A stretch of 52,871 bases of DNA from Prorocentrum cordatum (Eukaryota > Sar > Dinophyceae > Prorocentrales > Prorocentraceae). A program made the translations under genes and the position numbers. The stretch spans positions 1 through 52,871 of the forward strand of contig CAUYUJ010006553.1 of the NCBI GenBank assembly GCA_963575745.1, read 5' to 3'. The stretch's first letter is position 1, and each line of letters begins with the position of its first letter. A model generated the notes under the pieces. That model had not been told where the DNA came from, did not search any database, and was given only the letters and a program-made list of their open reading frames with translations. Below are positions 1 through 9,712 of the stretch, one piece after another.

Positions 1-429
1 TCCTTGGAGAGCTGAGGGTTGCAGATAAGAAGCCGGCGGTGGGTGGTGAGGGAGACGCGCCCACCTCCGCCGGTCCACGATTCTCGCAGCAGGTTGCCGG
101 AGGTTGCAGCGGGTCCGGGAGCGTGGCTTCCTAGCGTTTCCCAATGCGCGTGGCTCCAGGGTGCGCGAAGCGCTTCGGCAGAGCTTCGGAAGAGCTTCGG
201 CAGTTCTTCCAGGCTCCTAGGCAGATCTTCCTTTCCTTGCGCGCTTTGCTGGGCCCCACGCATCGTAAACGGCGCCCCTGCAAGCGTCTCCCGCGAGGTT
301 CCCGGATAGCTCCTTGGTGAGCTCTCCAGGGCCCTTCAGGGAAGGTTCCCAGCGCCCCCAGAGCTCCTTCACGCGAGGTCTCCAGCGTCTCCACGCACGG
401 TAAACCGCGGGAGTGGGGCCGCCCCCGCA

Positions 430-600
430 CGCGTGAACCGCGCGCGTGAGCGCCCCGGGGAGCGAGACTCCGGGCGAGCGCGGCCCCGGGGCGAGGACCC
501 GGGGTTGGCGCTTGCGCGGCCCGAGGGCGAGACCTCGAGCAGGCGCGTTCTCGCCCTGAGCAAAGCGTCAAAGGCTCCGACCTGAGCAGGTCGTTAAACT
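430..600 (+). repeat. GC module ending in GACCTGAGCAGGTC hairpin, copy 1
   Basis: A GC-rich module of about 170 bp ends with the hairpin GACCTGAGCAGGTC (579-592) and then GTTAAACT. Near-identical copies lie at 1540-1710 and 3655-3826, and a diverged one at 16927-17115. In the array it forms the alternative 3' end of CCCGGATAGC units. Confidence 0.7.
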
Positions 601-601
601 T

Positions 602-990
602 CCCGGATAGCTCCTTGGAGAGCTAAGGGTTTCAGATAAGAAGCCGGAGGTGGGTGGTGAGAAGCACACGCCCACCTTCGCCGGTCCACGATCTTTCCAG
701 CAAGTTGCCGGAAGTTGCAGCGGGTCCGGGGGCGTGGCGTGGCTTCCTAGCGTTTCCCAATACGCGTGGCTCCAGCGTGCGCGAAGCGCTTCGGCAGAGC
801 TTCGGAAGAGCTTCGGCAGTTCTTCCAGGCTCCTAGGCAGATCTTCCTTGCGCGCTCTGCAGGGCCCCACGCATCGTAAACGGCGCCCCTGCAAGCGTTT
901 CCTGCAAGGTTTCCAGCGTCCCGCGCATCGTTTCAGGCGGCCTTGCAGAGGTCCCCGTGCGGCATTCCGCGCTTGGCCTCGCTATCCGGG
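602..990 (+). mobile_element. MITE-like repeat unit with 10-bp inverted ends
   Basis: The unit opens with CCCGGATAGC (602-611) and closes with its exact inverse GCTATCCGGG (981-990). The next unit starts five T residues later, at 996. No transposase is inside. The inverted ends suggest a small non-autonomous element or a foldback satellite unit. Confidence 0.55.
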
Positions 991-1361
991 TTTTTCCCGG
1001 ATAGCTCCTTGGAGAGCTGAGGGTTTCAGATAAGAAGCCGGCGGTGGGTGGTGAGGAGGACACGCCCACCTCCGCCGGTCCACGATTCTCGCAGAAACTT
1101 GCCGGAGCTGGCAGCGGGTCCGGGAGCGTGGCTTCCTAGCGTTTCCCAATGCGCGTGGCTCCAGGGTGCGCAAAGCGCTTCGGCAGAGGTTCGGAAGAGC
1201 TTCGGCAGTTCCCGGATAGCTCCTTGGAGAGCAGAAGGTTTCAGATAAGAAGCCGGCTGTGGGTGGTGAGGGAGACACGCCCACCTCCGCCGGTCCTCGA
1301 TCGTCGCAGCAGCTTGCCCGAACTTGCAGCGTGTCCGGGAGCGCTCCAGGCACGCGTCCAC

Positions 1362-1387
1362 GCGTGCCTGCACGCGCGCAGGCACGC
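1362..1387. repeat. Perfect 10-bp hairpin
   Basis: GCGTGCCTGC (1362-1371) pairs with GCAGGCACGC (1378-1387) around a 6-nt loop. A second copy with the same arms lies at 3478-3503, in the matching unit. Confidence 0.7.
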
Positions 1388-1539
1388 ATGCACGCGTCGC
1401 TGGCAGCGGTTTAGGAGCGCTTCCGGAGAGCTCTCCATAGCCCTTCAGGGAAGGTTCCCAGCGCTCCCAGAGCTCCTTCACGCGAGGTCTCCAGCGTCTC
1501 CACGCACGGTAAACCGCGGGAGTGGGGCCGCCCCCGCAC

Positions 1540-1710
1540 GCGTGAACCGCGCGCGTGAGCGCCCCGGGGGGCGAGACTCCGGGCGAGCGCGGCCCCGGGG
1601 CGAGGACCCGGGGTTGGCGCTTGCGCGGCCCGAGGGCGAGACCTCGAGCGGGCGCGTTCTCGCCCTGAGCAAAGCGTCAAAGGCTCCGACCTGAGCAGGT
1701 CGTTAAACTT
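1540..1710 (+). repeat. GC module with hairpin, copy 2
   Basis: The GACCTGAGCAGGTC hairpin is at 1688-1701, followed by GTTAAACT and directly by the next CCCGGATAGC unit. Confidence 0.7.
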
Positions 1711-2110
1711 CCCGGATAGCTCCTTGGAGAGCTAAGGGTTTCAGATAAGAAGCCGGAGGTGGGTGGTGAGAAGCACACGCCCACCTTCGCCGGTCCACGA
1801 TCTTTCCAGCAAGTTGCCGGAAGTTGCAGCGGGTCCGGGGGCGTGGCGTGGCTTCCTAGCGTTTCCCAATACGCGTGGCTCCAGCGTGCGCGAAGCGCTT
1901 CGGGCAGAGCTTCGGAAGAGCTTCGGCATTCTGCCCGGCTCCTAGGAAGATCTTCCTTGCCGCCTGCAGGGGCCCCACGCATCGTACGGCGCCCCTGCAA
2001 GGCGCCCCTGCAAAGCGTTTCCTGCAAGGTTTCCAGCGTCCCGCGCATCGTTTCAGGCGGCCTTGCAGAGGTCCCCGTGCGGCATTCCGCGCTTGGCCTC
2101 GCTATCCGGG
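1711..2110 (+). mobile_element. MITE-like repeat unit with 10-bp inverted ends
   Basis: Bounded by CCCGGATAGC at 1711-1720 and GCTATCCGGG at 2101-2110, again followed by TTTTT before the next unit. The body is close to that of the unit at 602-990 but carries small insertions and deletions around 1900-2000. Confidence 0.55.
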
Positions 2111-2115
2111 TTTTT

Positions 2116-2499
2116 CCCGGATAGCTCCTTGGAGAGCTGAGGGTTTCAGATAAGAAGCCGGCGGTGGGTGGTGAGGAGGACACGCCCACCTCCGCCGGTC
2201 CACGATTCTCGCAGCGCCTTGCCGGAACCAGCAGCGGGTCCGGGAGCGTGGCTTCCTAGCGTTTCCCAATACGCGTGGCTCCAGGGTGCGCGAAGCGCTT
2301 CGGCAGAGCTTCGGAAGAGCTTCGGCTGTTCTTCCAGGCTCCTAGGCAGATCTTCCTTGCGCGCTTTGCAGGGCCCCACGCATCGTTAACTGCGCCCCTG
2401 CAAGCGTCTCCTGCGAGGTTTCCAGCGTTCCGCGCATCGTTTCAGGCGGCCTGGCAGAGGTCTCCGTGCGGCGTTCCGCGCTTGGCTTCGCTATCCGGG
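2116..2499 (+). mobile_element. MITE-like repeat unit with 10-bp inverted ends
   Basis: Bounded by CCCGGATAGC at 2116-2125 and GCTATCCGGG at 2490-2499. A short spacer beginning TTTTGGACGCTTAC separates it from the next unit. The same end plus spacer reappears just upstream of the second large element, at 37618-37638. Confidence 0.55.
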
Positions 2500-2518
2500 T
2501 TTTGGACGCTTACATTTT

Positions 2519-2901
2519 CCCGGATAGCTCCTTGGAGAGCTGAGGGTTTCAGATAAGAAGCCGGCGGTGGGTGGTGGGGAGGACACGCCCACCTCCGCCG
2601 GTCCACGATCGTCGCAGCGGCTTGCCGGAGTTCGCAGCGGGTCCGGGAGCGTGGCTTCCTAGCGTTTCCCAATACGCGTGGCTCCAGGGTGCGCGAAGCG
2701 CTGCGGCAGAGCTTCGGAAGAGCTTCGGCGGTTCTTCCAGGCTCCTAGGCAGATCTTCCTTGCGCGCTTTGCAGGGCCCCACGCATCGTTAACGGCGCCC
2801 CTGCAAGCGTCTCCTGCGAGGTTTCCAGCGTTCCGCGCATCGTTTCAGGCGGCCTGGCAGAGGTCTCCGTGCGGCGTTCCGCGCTTGGCTTCGCTATCCG
2901 G
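2519..2901 (+). mobile_element. MITE-like repeat unit with inverted ends
   Basis: Opens with CCCGGATAGC at 2519-2528 and closes with GCTATCCGG at 2893-2901, where the last G of the arm has become A. The body is nearly the same as that of the preceding unit. Confidence 0.5.
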
Positions 2902-2907
2902 ATTTTT

Positions 2908-3306
2908 CCCGGATAGCTCCTTGAGAGCAGAGGGTTTCATATAAGAAGCCGGCTGTGGGTGGTGAGGAGGACACGCCCACCTCCGCCGGTCCACGATCGT
3001 CGCAGCAGCTTGCCGGAACCGGCAGCGGGTCCGGGGGCGTCGCTTCCTAGCGTTTCCCAATGCGCGTGGCTCCAGGGTGCGCGAAGCGCTTCGGCAGACC
3101 TTCGGAAGAGCTTCGGCAGTTCTTCCAGGCTCCTGGGCAGATCTTCCTTGTGCGCTCTTCAGGTCCCCACGCATCGTAAACGGCGCCCCTGCAAGCGTCT
3201 CCTCCGAGGTGTCCAGCGTCCCGCGCATCGTTTCAGGTGGCCTGGCAGAGGTCCCCGTGCGACGTGTTGGAGTGCTTCGCGCTCCGCGCCTGGCTTCGCT
3301 TTCCGG
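2908..3306 (+). mobile_element. MITE-like repeat unit, 3' arm degenerate
   Basis: Opens with CCCGGATAGC at 2908-2917. The 3' arm has decayed to GCTTTCCGGG at 3297-3306 and is followed by the TTTTGGACGCTTAC spacer also seen at 2500-2513. Confidence 0.45.
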
Positions 3307-3654
3307 GTTTTGGACGCTTACAGATTCCCGGATAGCTCCTTGGAGAGCAGAGGGTTCCAGATAAGAAGCCGGCTGTGGGTGGTGATGGAGACACGCCCAC
3401 CTCCGCTGGTCCTCGATCGTCGCAGCAGCTCGCCCGAACTTGCAGCGTGTCCGGGAGCGCTCCAGGCACGCGTCCACGCGTGCCTGCACGCACGCAGGCA
3501 CGCATGCACGCGTCGCTGGCAGCGGTTCAGGAGCGCTTCCGGACGGCTCTCCAGAGCCCTTCAGGGAAGGTTCCCAGCGCCCCCAGAGCTCCTTCACGCG
3601 AGGTCTCCAGCGTCTCCACGCACGGTAAACCGCGGGAGTGGGGCCGCCCCCGCA

Positions 3655-3826
3655 CGCGTGAACCGCGCGCGTGAGCGCCCCGGGGGGCGAGACTCCGGGC
3701 GAGCGCGGCCCCGGGGCGAGGACCCGGGGTTGGCGCTTGCGCAGCCCGAGGGCGAGACCTCGAGCGGGCGCGTTCTCGCCCTGAGCAAAGCGTCAAAGGC
3801 TCCGACCTGAGCAGGTCGTTAAACTA
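3655..3826 (+). repeat. GC module with hairpin, copy 3
   Basis: The GACCTGAGCAGGTC hairpin is at 3804-3817, followed by GTTAAACT and the degenerate unit start CTCGGATAGC at 3827. Confidence 0.7.
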
Positions 3827-4039
3827 CTCGGATAGCTCCTTGGAGAGCCAAGGGTTTCAGAGAAGAAGCCGGAGGTGGGTGGTGAGGGGGACACGCCCAC
3901 GCTCGCCGGTCCACGATCGTTGCAGCAGGTTGCTGGAGTTCGCAGCGGGTCCGGGGGCGCGGCTTCCTAGCGTTTCCCAATACGCGTGGCTCCAGGGTGC
4001 GCGAAGCGCTTCGGCAGAGCTTCGAAAGAGCTTCGGCAG

Positions 4040-4318
4040 TAACTCGTAGAGCTTCCCTTAGCTAGTTATAGCTGGAAGCTAAGAGTAATTCCGGCGCGCT
4101 GGAGAGCTAGTAACTCGTAGAGCTTCCCTTAGCAAGTTATTGCTGGAAGCTTAAGAGTAATAACTCGTAGAGCTTCCCTTAGCAAGTTATTGCTGGAAGC
4201 TTAAGAGTAATACCTCGTAGAGCTCTCCGGCATCGATGAGCTAGAGGAATTCCGGCGCGGGGTGGAGCTAGTAACTCGTAGAGCTTCCCTTAGCAAGTTA
4301 TTGCTGGAAGCTTAAGAG
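4040..4318 (+). repeat. Tandem array of solo element 5' ends
   Basis: Short copies of the element 5' end stand in a row, starting TAACTCG or TACCTCG at about 4040, 4111, 4161, 4211 and 4272. Each folds as AGCTTCC, an inner stem, then GGAAGCT. The inner stem is AGCTA/TAGCT at 4060-4073 and AGCAA/TTGCT at 4131-4144, a paired change. No coding sequence is seen. The array breaks into the last unit of the upstream satellite right after a CAG. Confidence 0.7.
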
Positions 4319-5917
4319 TAACTCGTAGAGCTTCCCTTAGCTAGTTATAGCTGGAAGCTTAAGAGTAATTCCGGAGCGCTGGAGAGCTAGTTGGCAAGAA
4401 AAATCTCGACGGACCTTTTGGTGACTTTTGGTCGGTTGAAAATTTTGTTCTCGAAATTTGACAATTCGTTTGAGCTCTAGTATTTTTTCTCATGATATTC
4501 GATCTTTTTCCCGCTCGCAATCTTGATCTCAGCTCGATCGGGTAACTTTGAAGGCCAAAAAGCAGGCGGGCGGGAACGCCCATTTCGAGTCCATCTTGAT
4601 ACGTGCGTCGTATTTTGTACTTAACTCGAGCTGTAGGGCAGCCACAGAGCTGGTAAGCACACCTATCGCATTCAGAATTATCAGGCGCGTTCGCCTGTTG
4701 AATCCAGAGGTCTGAACTCGGTCTGCTAGCCGAGCTAGGTCCGCAAACCTATTCGTATTCTTCGAGTCAACTTGATACGCGTTGTCGGTATTTTCTACTT
4801 AACTCGAGCTGTAGGGCAGCTACAGTGCTGGTAAGCACACCTATCGCCTCGAGATCATCAGGCGCGTTCGCCTGTTGAACCCAGAGGTCTGAACTCGGTC
4901 TGTCAGCCGATCTAGGTCCGCAAACCTGTTTGTATTATTCGAGTCAACTTGATACGCGTTGTCGGTATTTTCTACTTAACTCGAGCTGTAGGGCAGCTAC
5001 AGTGCTGGTAGCACACCTACCGCACTCAGAATGATCAGGCGCGTTCGCCTGTTGAATCCGGAGCTCTGAACTCGGTCTGCTACTCGAGCTAGGTCCGCAA
5101 ACCTATTCGTATTTATTCGAGTCACGTATATCGCGTTGTCGGTAAGTTTTTAAACTTAACTCGAGGTGTAGGGCAGCTACAGTGCTGGTAAGCAACGCCT
5201 ATCGCAGCCAGAATGATCAGGCGCGTTCGCCTGTTGAATCCAGAGGTCTGAACTCGGTCTCTCAGCCGAGCTAGGTTCGCAAACCTGTTTCTATTATTCG
5301 AGTCAACTTGATACGCGTTGTCGGTATTTTCAACTTAACTCGAGCTCTAGGGCAGCTAGATTGCTGGTAAGCACTCCTATCGCACTCAGAATGATCAGAC
5401 GCGTTCGCCCGTTGAATCCATAGGTCGAAACTCGGTCTGCTAGTCGAGCTAGGTCCGCAAACCTATTCGTATCATTCGAGTCAACTTGATACGCGTTGTC
5501 GGTATTCCCTACTTAACTCGATCTGTAGGGCAGATACTGTGCTGGTAAGCACACCTACCGCATTCAGAATCATCAGGCGCGTTCGCCTGTTGAATCTAGA
5601 GCTCTCAACCCGGTCTGTTGCGTAATCCAGAATCACGAAACTGTTCGTATTCTTCAGTCATCACGAGAGCTACTGTCGGCGTTCTGCACTTAATTCGGGC
5701 TGTAGGGAGGCTGCAGGGCGGGTAATTACAGGCATCGATTCGGCGAGATCAGACGCGTCCGTCTGTCGCACTCAGATGTCTGAACTCGATCTGATACTCG
5801 AAATCGGCTGAAAAACTATTCGTGCTCTGCAATTTTTTTCCGACAGTATATGTTGTCAGGAAGCTCTACGAGTCCCCCGGCGGTAACCAAGGTTGACGGT
5901 TTACCGCCGGCGCTCAG
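4319..5917 (+). mobile_element. Type A non-autonomous Helitron-like element A1
   Basis: It starts TAACTCG and ends CTCAG. The 5' arm ACTCGTAGAGCTTCC (4321-4335) is exactly complementary to GGAAGCTCTACGAGT (5859-5873). The 3' hairpin follows: CCGGCGGTAA (5877-5886) against TTACCGCCGG (5901-5910). Inside are a 5' leader beginning TTGGCAA (4391), about 200 bp of unique sequence, then about seven monomers of a 179-bp satellite. No transposase is encoded. An inverted arm followed by a terminal hairpin matches the asymmetric terminal inverted repeats known for Helitron2/Helentron elements. Confidence 0.65.
4590..5850 (+). repeat. 179-bp satellite array inside A1
   Basis: Monomers begin near CTTGATACGCG at about 4590, 4769, 4947, 5124, 5303 and 5483, a spacing of 177-180 bp, followed by diverged terminal monomers. 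Each holds short hairpins: CTGTAG/CTACAG, GTGCT-GGTA-AGCAC, CAGGCG-CGTT-CGCCTG and CTAGC/GCTAG. Small open frames here are repeat shadows. Confidence 0.8.
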
Positions 5918-6072
5918 TAATCGTAGAGCTTCCGTACTAGTTTAGCTGGAACGCTAAGAGTAACTCGTAGAGCTTCCCTTAGCTAGTTATAGCTGGAAGC
6001 TAAGGAGTAATACCTCGTAGAGCTGCTTCGCGATATGAGCTAAGAGGAATTCGGGGCGCAGGGCGGAGCTAG
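5918..6072 (+). repeat. Solo element 5' ends between A1 and A2
   Basis: Three partial 5' ends lie in a row: a degenerate TAATCG copy at 5918, TAACTCG at about 5959 with the AGCTA/TAGCT inner stem, and TACCTCG at about 6011. The run is followed directly by the full 5' end of A2. No gene is seen. Confidence 0.6.
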
Positions 6073-6346
6073 TAACTCGTAAGAGCTTCCTTAGCAAGTT
6101 ATTGCTGGAAGCTTCAGAGTAAATTCCGGGGAGCTTGGAGAGCTAGTTGGCAACCAAAATCTCGACGGACCTTTTGCGACTTTTGCTCGGTTGAAAATTT
6201 TCTTCTCGAAATTTGACAATTCGTTAGAACTCTAGTATTTTTTCCCGTGATATTCGATCTTATTCCCGCTCGCCATCTTGATCTCAGCTCGATCGGGTAA
6301 CTTTGAAGGTCAAAAAGCACTCTGGCGGGACCGGCCGTTTCGATCA

Positions 6347-6747
6347 TACCTCGTAGAGCTCTTCGGCATCGATGAGCTAGAGGAATTCCGGCGCGGGGTG
6401 GAGCTAGTTGGCCCACCCGGCGGAGGCGGACAATGTGATAACTTTTGGGTAGTTTTGCGAATACTTGAAAGATATTTGACCATTTATTTTGAGAAAGCAG
6501 ATTTTTCGCACCTGTAGTGGGTTATCGCGCGTCTGGCAGTAAACTTTTCAGATCCGTAGCTACAGTATTACTATCAAAACACTTGGAGGAACCGACCTTG
6601 GATAGAAACAGAAAAACGCGATTTTTCGATTTTGTCGTTACTCGCTCCAGAAGCTTCCTTTCTGTGTTCTGAGGATCGCTGTGTGAGAAAAGAGCTCTAC
6701 GAGGGTCCCGGCGGTAATCTGGTTGACGGTTTACCGCCGGTTCCCAG
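6347..6747 (+). mobile_element. Type B short element B0, nested in A2
   Basis: A 401-bp element starting TACCTCG and ending TTCCCAG. The 5' arm ACCTCGTAGAGCTC (6348-6361) pairs with GAGCTCTACGAGG near 6692-6704 with one end mismatch. The hairpin CCGGCGGTAA (6708-6717) / TTACCGCCGG (6731-6740) follows. It is a short derivative of the type B core, starting TTGGCCC at 6418. Its insertion site reads CA[element]TCTTGATACG. Confidence 0.65.
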
Positions 6748-6748
6748 T

Positions 6749-7520
6749 CTTGATACGCGCTGTCGGTTTTCTCAAGATAACTCGAGCTTCAGGAAAGCTA
6801 CAGAGCTGGTCAGCACAGGTAATGCATCTAGAATGATCAGGCGCGTTCGCCTGTTCAATCCAGAGGTCTGAACTCGGTCTGCTAGCGGAGCTAGGGTCGC
6901 AAACCTATTCGTAGTATTCGAGTCATTGTAGCAGACGCTCTCGGTTTTTCGTACTTAACTCGATCTGTAGGGCAGCCAGAGAGCTGATAATCACAGAAAT
7001 CGATTCGAAATTATCAGGCGCGTTCGTCTGTCGAGTCAAGAGCTCTGTACTCGGCCTGCAACCCGAGCTAGGTTCGGAAACCTATTGGTATTGTTCGAGT
7101 CATCTTGAGAAAAGCTCTCGGTTTTCTGTACTGAAATCGTGCTGGGGGAGGGCTACAGTGCTGCTGGTCACAGGAATCGATTGCGAGACATCAGACGCGT
7201 CCGTTCGTCGAACCGAGAGTTCGGAACTCGGTCTGCTGCTCGAACGAGATCCGCGAAACTGCCGTATTATTCGAGTCATCCTGAGAGGTACTCTCGGTTT
7301 TCTACACTTAACTCAGGCAGTATGGGGGCTGGAAAGCTGGTAATCAGAGGACTTGATCCGCAGACATGAGCGCGTTCGCCTGTCGCATTCAGAGGTCTGA
7401 ACTCGGTTTTATACTCGAGCTTGATTGGAAAACTGTTCGTTTCTTTTGTTAGAGTCTTCAGTGGTCTATAACTGCTTGGACTGAAAAAACTAGTCGTTCT
7501 CTGAAATTCGTTTCCACATT
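6749..7520 (+). repeat. 179-bp satellite array inside A2
   Basis: About four monomers, increasingly diverged toward the 3' end. They resume exactly where the nested element stops. G-T intermediates of the CAGGCG/CGCCTG hairpin occur here (CAGGCG with CGTCTG near 7016-7032). Confidence 0.7.
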
Positions 7521-7590
7521 ATATATTGTCAGGAAGCTCTACGAGTCCCCCGGCGGTAAGAAAGGTTGACGGTTTACCGCCGGCGCCCAG

Positions 7591-8622
7591 TTGGCCGACC
7601 CGACCAAAAGAGACAATGTGTTAACCTGGGGTCGGTTTTTGAAACTTTGTGCAAGATTTGACAATTCGTTTTCAGAAAACGGATTTTTCTCACATACAGT
7701 AAGCTATGGCGCACCTGCTGGTAAAATTTTCAAGGCTCTAGGGGCAATACTACTGTCAAAAGACTTGCAGGAACCGACTTTGCCTGCAGTGCAGTTTGGC
7801 AAGTGACGGTGGTTGGCTTTACTTAACTCGAGCTGTCAGCAAGCTACAGACCTCTCACGCACACCAGTCGATGCAGAATGATCTGGCGCGTCACACTGGA
7901 AGCTCGAGAGTTCCTAGAAATGGCTGAGTCAGGAGTTATGCTCGAAATACTGTCTCTATGTATGCGTGTTGCGAACGGTGTTTCGATGATAATCCGAGCT
8001 GAGTGCATGCTATGCATGCCAGGTACATTCCAATCGAAGTAGCGACATGCGAGACATCGAATGGGAGCCTCGAGAGTGCCCAAATTGATTAGAATTTTCA
8101 AAATCAATGAAAAATATCGATTTTTACAATTTTGTATTTTTTGTGTCGGATGATTTTTTTTCTAATTTATATCGATCTATGGGTGACCTAGAGAGTTCTG
8201 GTGCATGTTTGTCGACGCAGAATGGTCTCGCGCTCTCACTGAGAGCGCGAGACTTCATATGAATAGCTTCGCTGGGAGTGAGAACTTTGGTCCAGCCGGC
8301 CGAGGCGGACAATGTGACAACTTTTGGGTGGTTTTGCAATTTTTGAAAGATATTTGACAATTCATTTTGAAAAAGCAGATTTTTACTCCGAGCATTGAGA
8401 TATAAACTTCGTTCCCTGATCAGCTCGGCCATCTAGAGTCATTTTCAGTACCAGTTCACTTGAAGGAACCGACTTCATGTTGACTCCGAAAAAATGTCAA
8501 CTTGAAGTTTTGTAGAAAAGCTCCCAGAAGCTCCCGCTTTGATGCTGAGCTTTCTCACGAATTCAAGGAGCTCTACGAGGTTCCCGGCGGTGACCAGGTT
8601 GACGGTTCACCGCCGGCGCCAG
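7591..8622 (+). mobile_element. Type B element B1
   Basis: It begins TTGGCCGACC directly after the CCCAG of A2, without the TACCTCG 5' segment, and ends GCGCCAG. The palindrome at 8225-8253 has 14-bp arms. The 3' arm GAGCTCTACGAGGT precedes the hairpin CCGGCGGTGA (8584-8593) / TCACCGCCGG (8607-8616). The core contains a second leader-like segment (TTGGTCCAGCC near 8287). Open frames on both strands recur in all type B copies without a recognisable domain. Confidence 0.6.
8225..8253. repeat. 29-nt near-perfect palindrome
   Basis: Two 14-bp arms (starting GTCTCGCGCTCTCA) are separated by a single C. The same palindrome is conserved in sibling elements at 9315-9343, 15569-15597 and 16551-16579. 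Confidence 0.8.
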
Positions 8623-9712
8623 TACCTCGTAGAGCTCTTCGACGAGATGAGCTAAGAGGAATTCGGGCGCAGGGTGAAGCTAGTTGGCCGACCCGACCAA
8701 AAGAGACAATGTGGTAACCTGGGGTCGGTTTTTGGAACATTGTGCAAGATTTGACAATTCGTTTTCATAAGTTGGATTTTTCCTACCTACAATAAGCTAT
8801 GGCGCATCTGCTGGTAAAATTTTCAGGCTCTAGGGGCAATATTACTGTCAAAAGACTTGCAGGAACCGACTTTGCCTGCAGTGCAGTTTGACAGGTGACG
8901 GTGGTTGGCTTTACTTAACTCGAGCTGTCAGCAGCTACAGACCTCTTCACGCACACCATCGATGAGAATGATCGGGCGCGTCACACTGGAAAGCGCGAGT
9001 AGTTCCTAGAAATGGCTGAGTCAGGAGTTATGCTACGAAATACTGTCTCTATGTATGCGTGTTGCGAACGGTGTTTCGATGATAAATCGAGCTGAGTGCA
9101 TGCTATGCATGCCAGGTGCATTCCAATCGAAGCAGCGACATGCGTGACATCGAATGAGCCTCGAGAGTGCCCAAATTGATTAGAATTTTCAAAATTAATG
9201 AAAAATATCGATTTGTACAATTTTATATTTTTTGTGTCGGATTATTTTTTTCTAATTTATATCGATCTATGGGTGACCTAGAGAGTTCTGGTGCATTTTT
9301 GTCGACGCAGAATGGTCTCGCGCTCTCACTGAGAGCGCGAGACTTCATATGAATAGCTTCGCTGGAGTGAGAACTTTGGTCCAGCCGGCCGAGGCGGACA
9401 ATGTGACAACTTTTGGGTGGTTTTGCAATTTTTTGAAAGATATTTGACAATTCATTTTGAAAAAGCAGATTTTTACTCCGAGCATTGAGATATAAACTTC
9501 GTTTCCTGATCAGCTCGGCCATCTAGAGTCATTTTCAGTACCAGTTCACTTGAAGGAACCGACTTCATGTTGACTCCGAAAAATCTCAACTTGAAGTTTT
9601 TGTAGAAAAGCTCCCAGAAGCTCCCGCTTTGATGCTGAGCTTTCTCACGGATTCAAGGAGCTCTACGAGGTTCCCGGCGGTGACCAGGTTGACGGTTCAC
9701 CGCCGGCGCCAG
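8623..9712 (+). mobile_element. Full-length type B element B2
   Basis: It starts TACCTCG right after B1 and ends GCGCCAG. The 5' arm ACCTCGTAGAGCTC (8624-8637) is exactly complementary to GAGCTCTACGAGGT (9658-9671). The hairpin CCGGCGGTGA (9674-9683) / TCACCGCCGG (9697-9706) closes it, and the palindrome is at 9315-9343. No coding gene is recognised. This is the best reference copy of type B in the window. Confidence 0.7.

Larger units (their letters stand above)
1..4039. repeat. Tandem array of GC-rich CCCGGATAGC units
   Basis: A tandem array of related units opening with CCCGGATAGC followed by CTCCTTGGAGAGC. Unit starts are at 301, 602, 996, 1211, 1711, 2116, 2519, 2908 and 3327, with a degenerate start at 3827; the window begins inside a unit. 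Each unit then carries a shared GC-rich body that includes the perfect palindrome CGAAGCGCTTCG (for example 166-177). Two kinds of 3' end alternate: an inverse arm GCTATCCGGG, or a GC module ending in GACCTGAGCAGGTC. Open frames of 60-280 codons occur on both strands in every unit, and I read them as by-products of GC-rich repeats. I see no gene here. Confidence 0.85.
6073..7590 (+). mobile_element. Type A element A2, interrupted by nested B0
   Basis: The 5' part is 6073-6346 (TAACTCG start, TTGGCAA leader at 6147). The element resumes at 6748 with satellite sequence and ends with the hairpin CCGGCGGTAA (7550-7559) / TTACCGCCGG (7574-7583) and CCCAG. The junction compares with the uninterrupted TCATCTTGATACG context in sibling elements. 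This shows that B0 was inserted between A and T with no duplication. Confidence 0.65.

Noticed and set aside
1048-2800. Repeated plus-strand frames of about 70 codons (RTRPPPPVHD type) in the 5' satellite
   Set aside because: They recur because the DNA unit recurs. Frames on the other strand are equally open and lengths change with indels.
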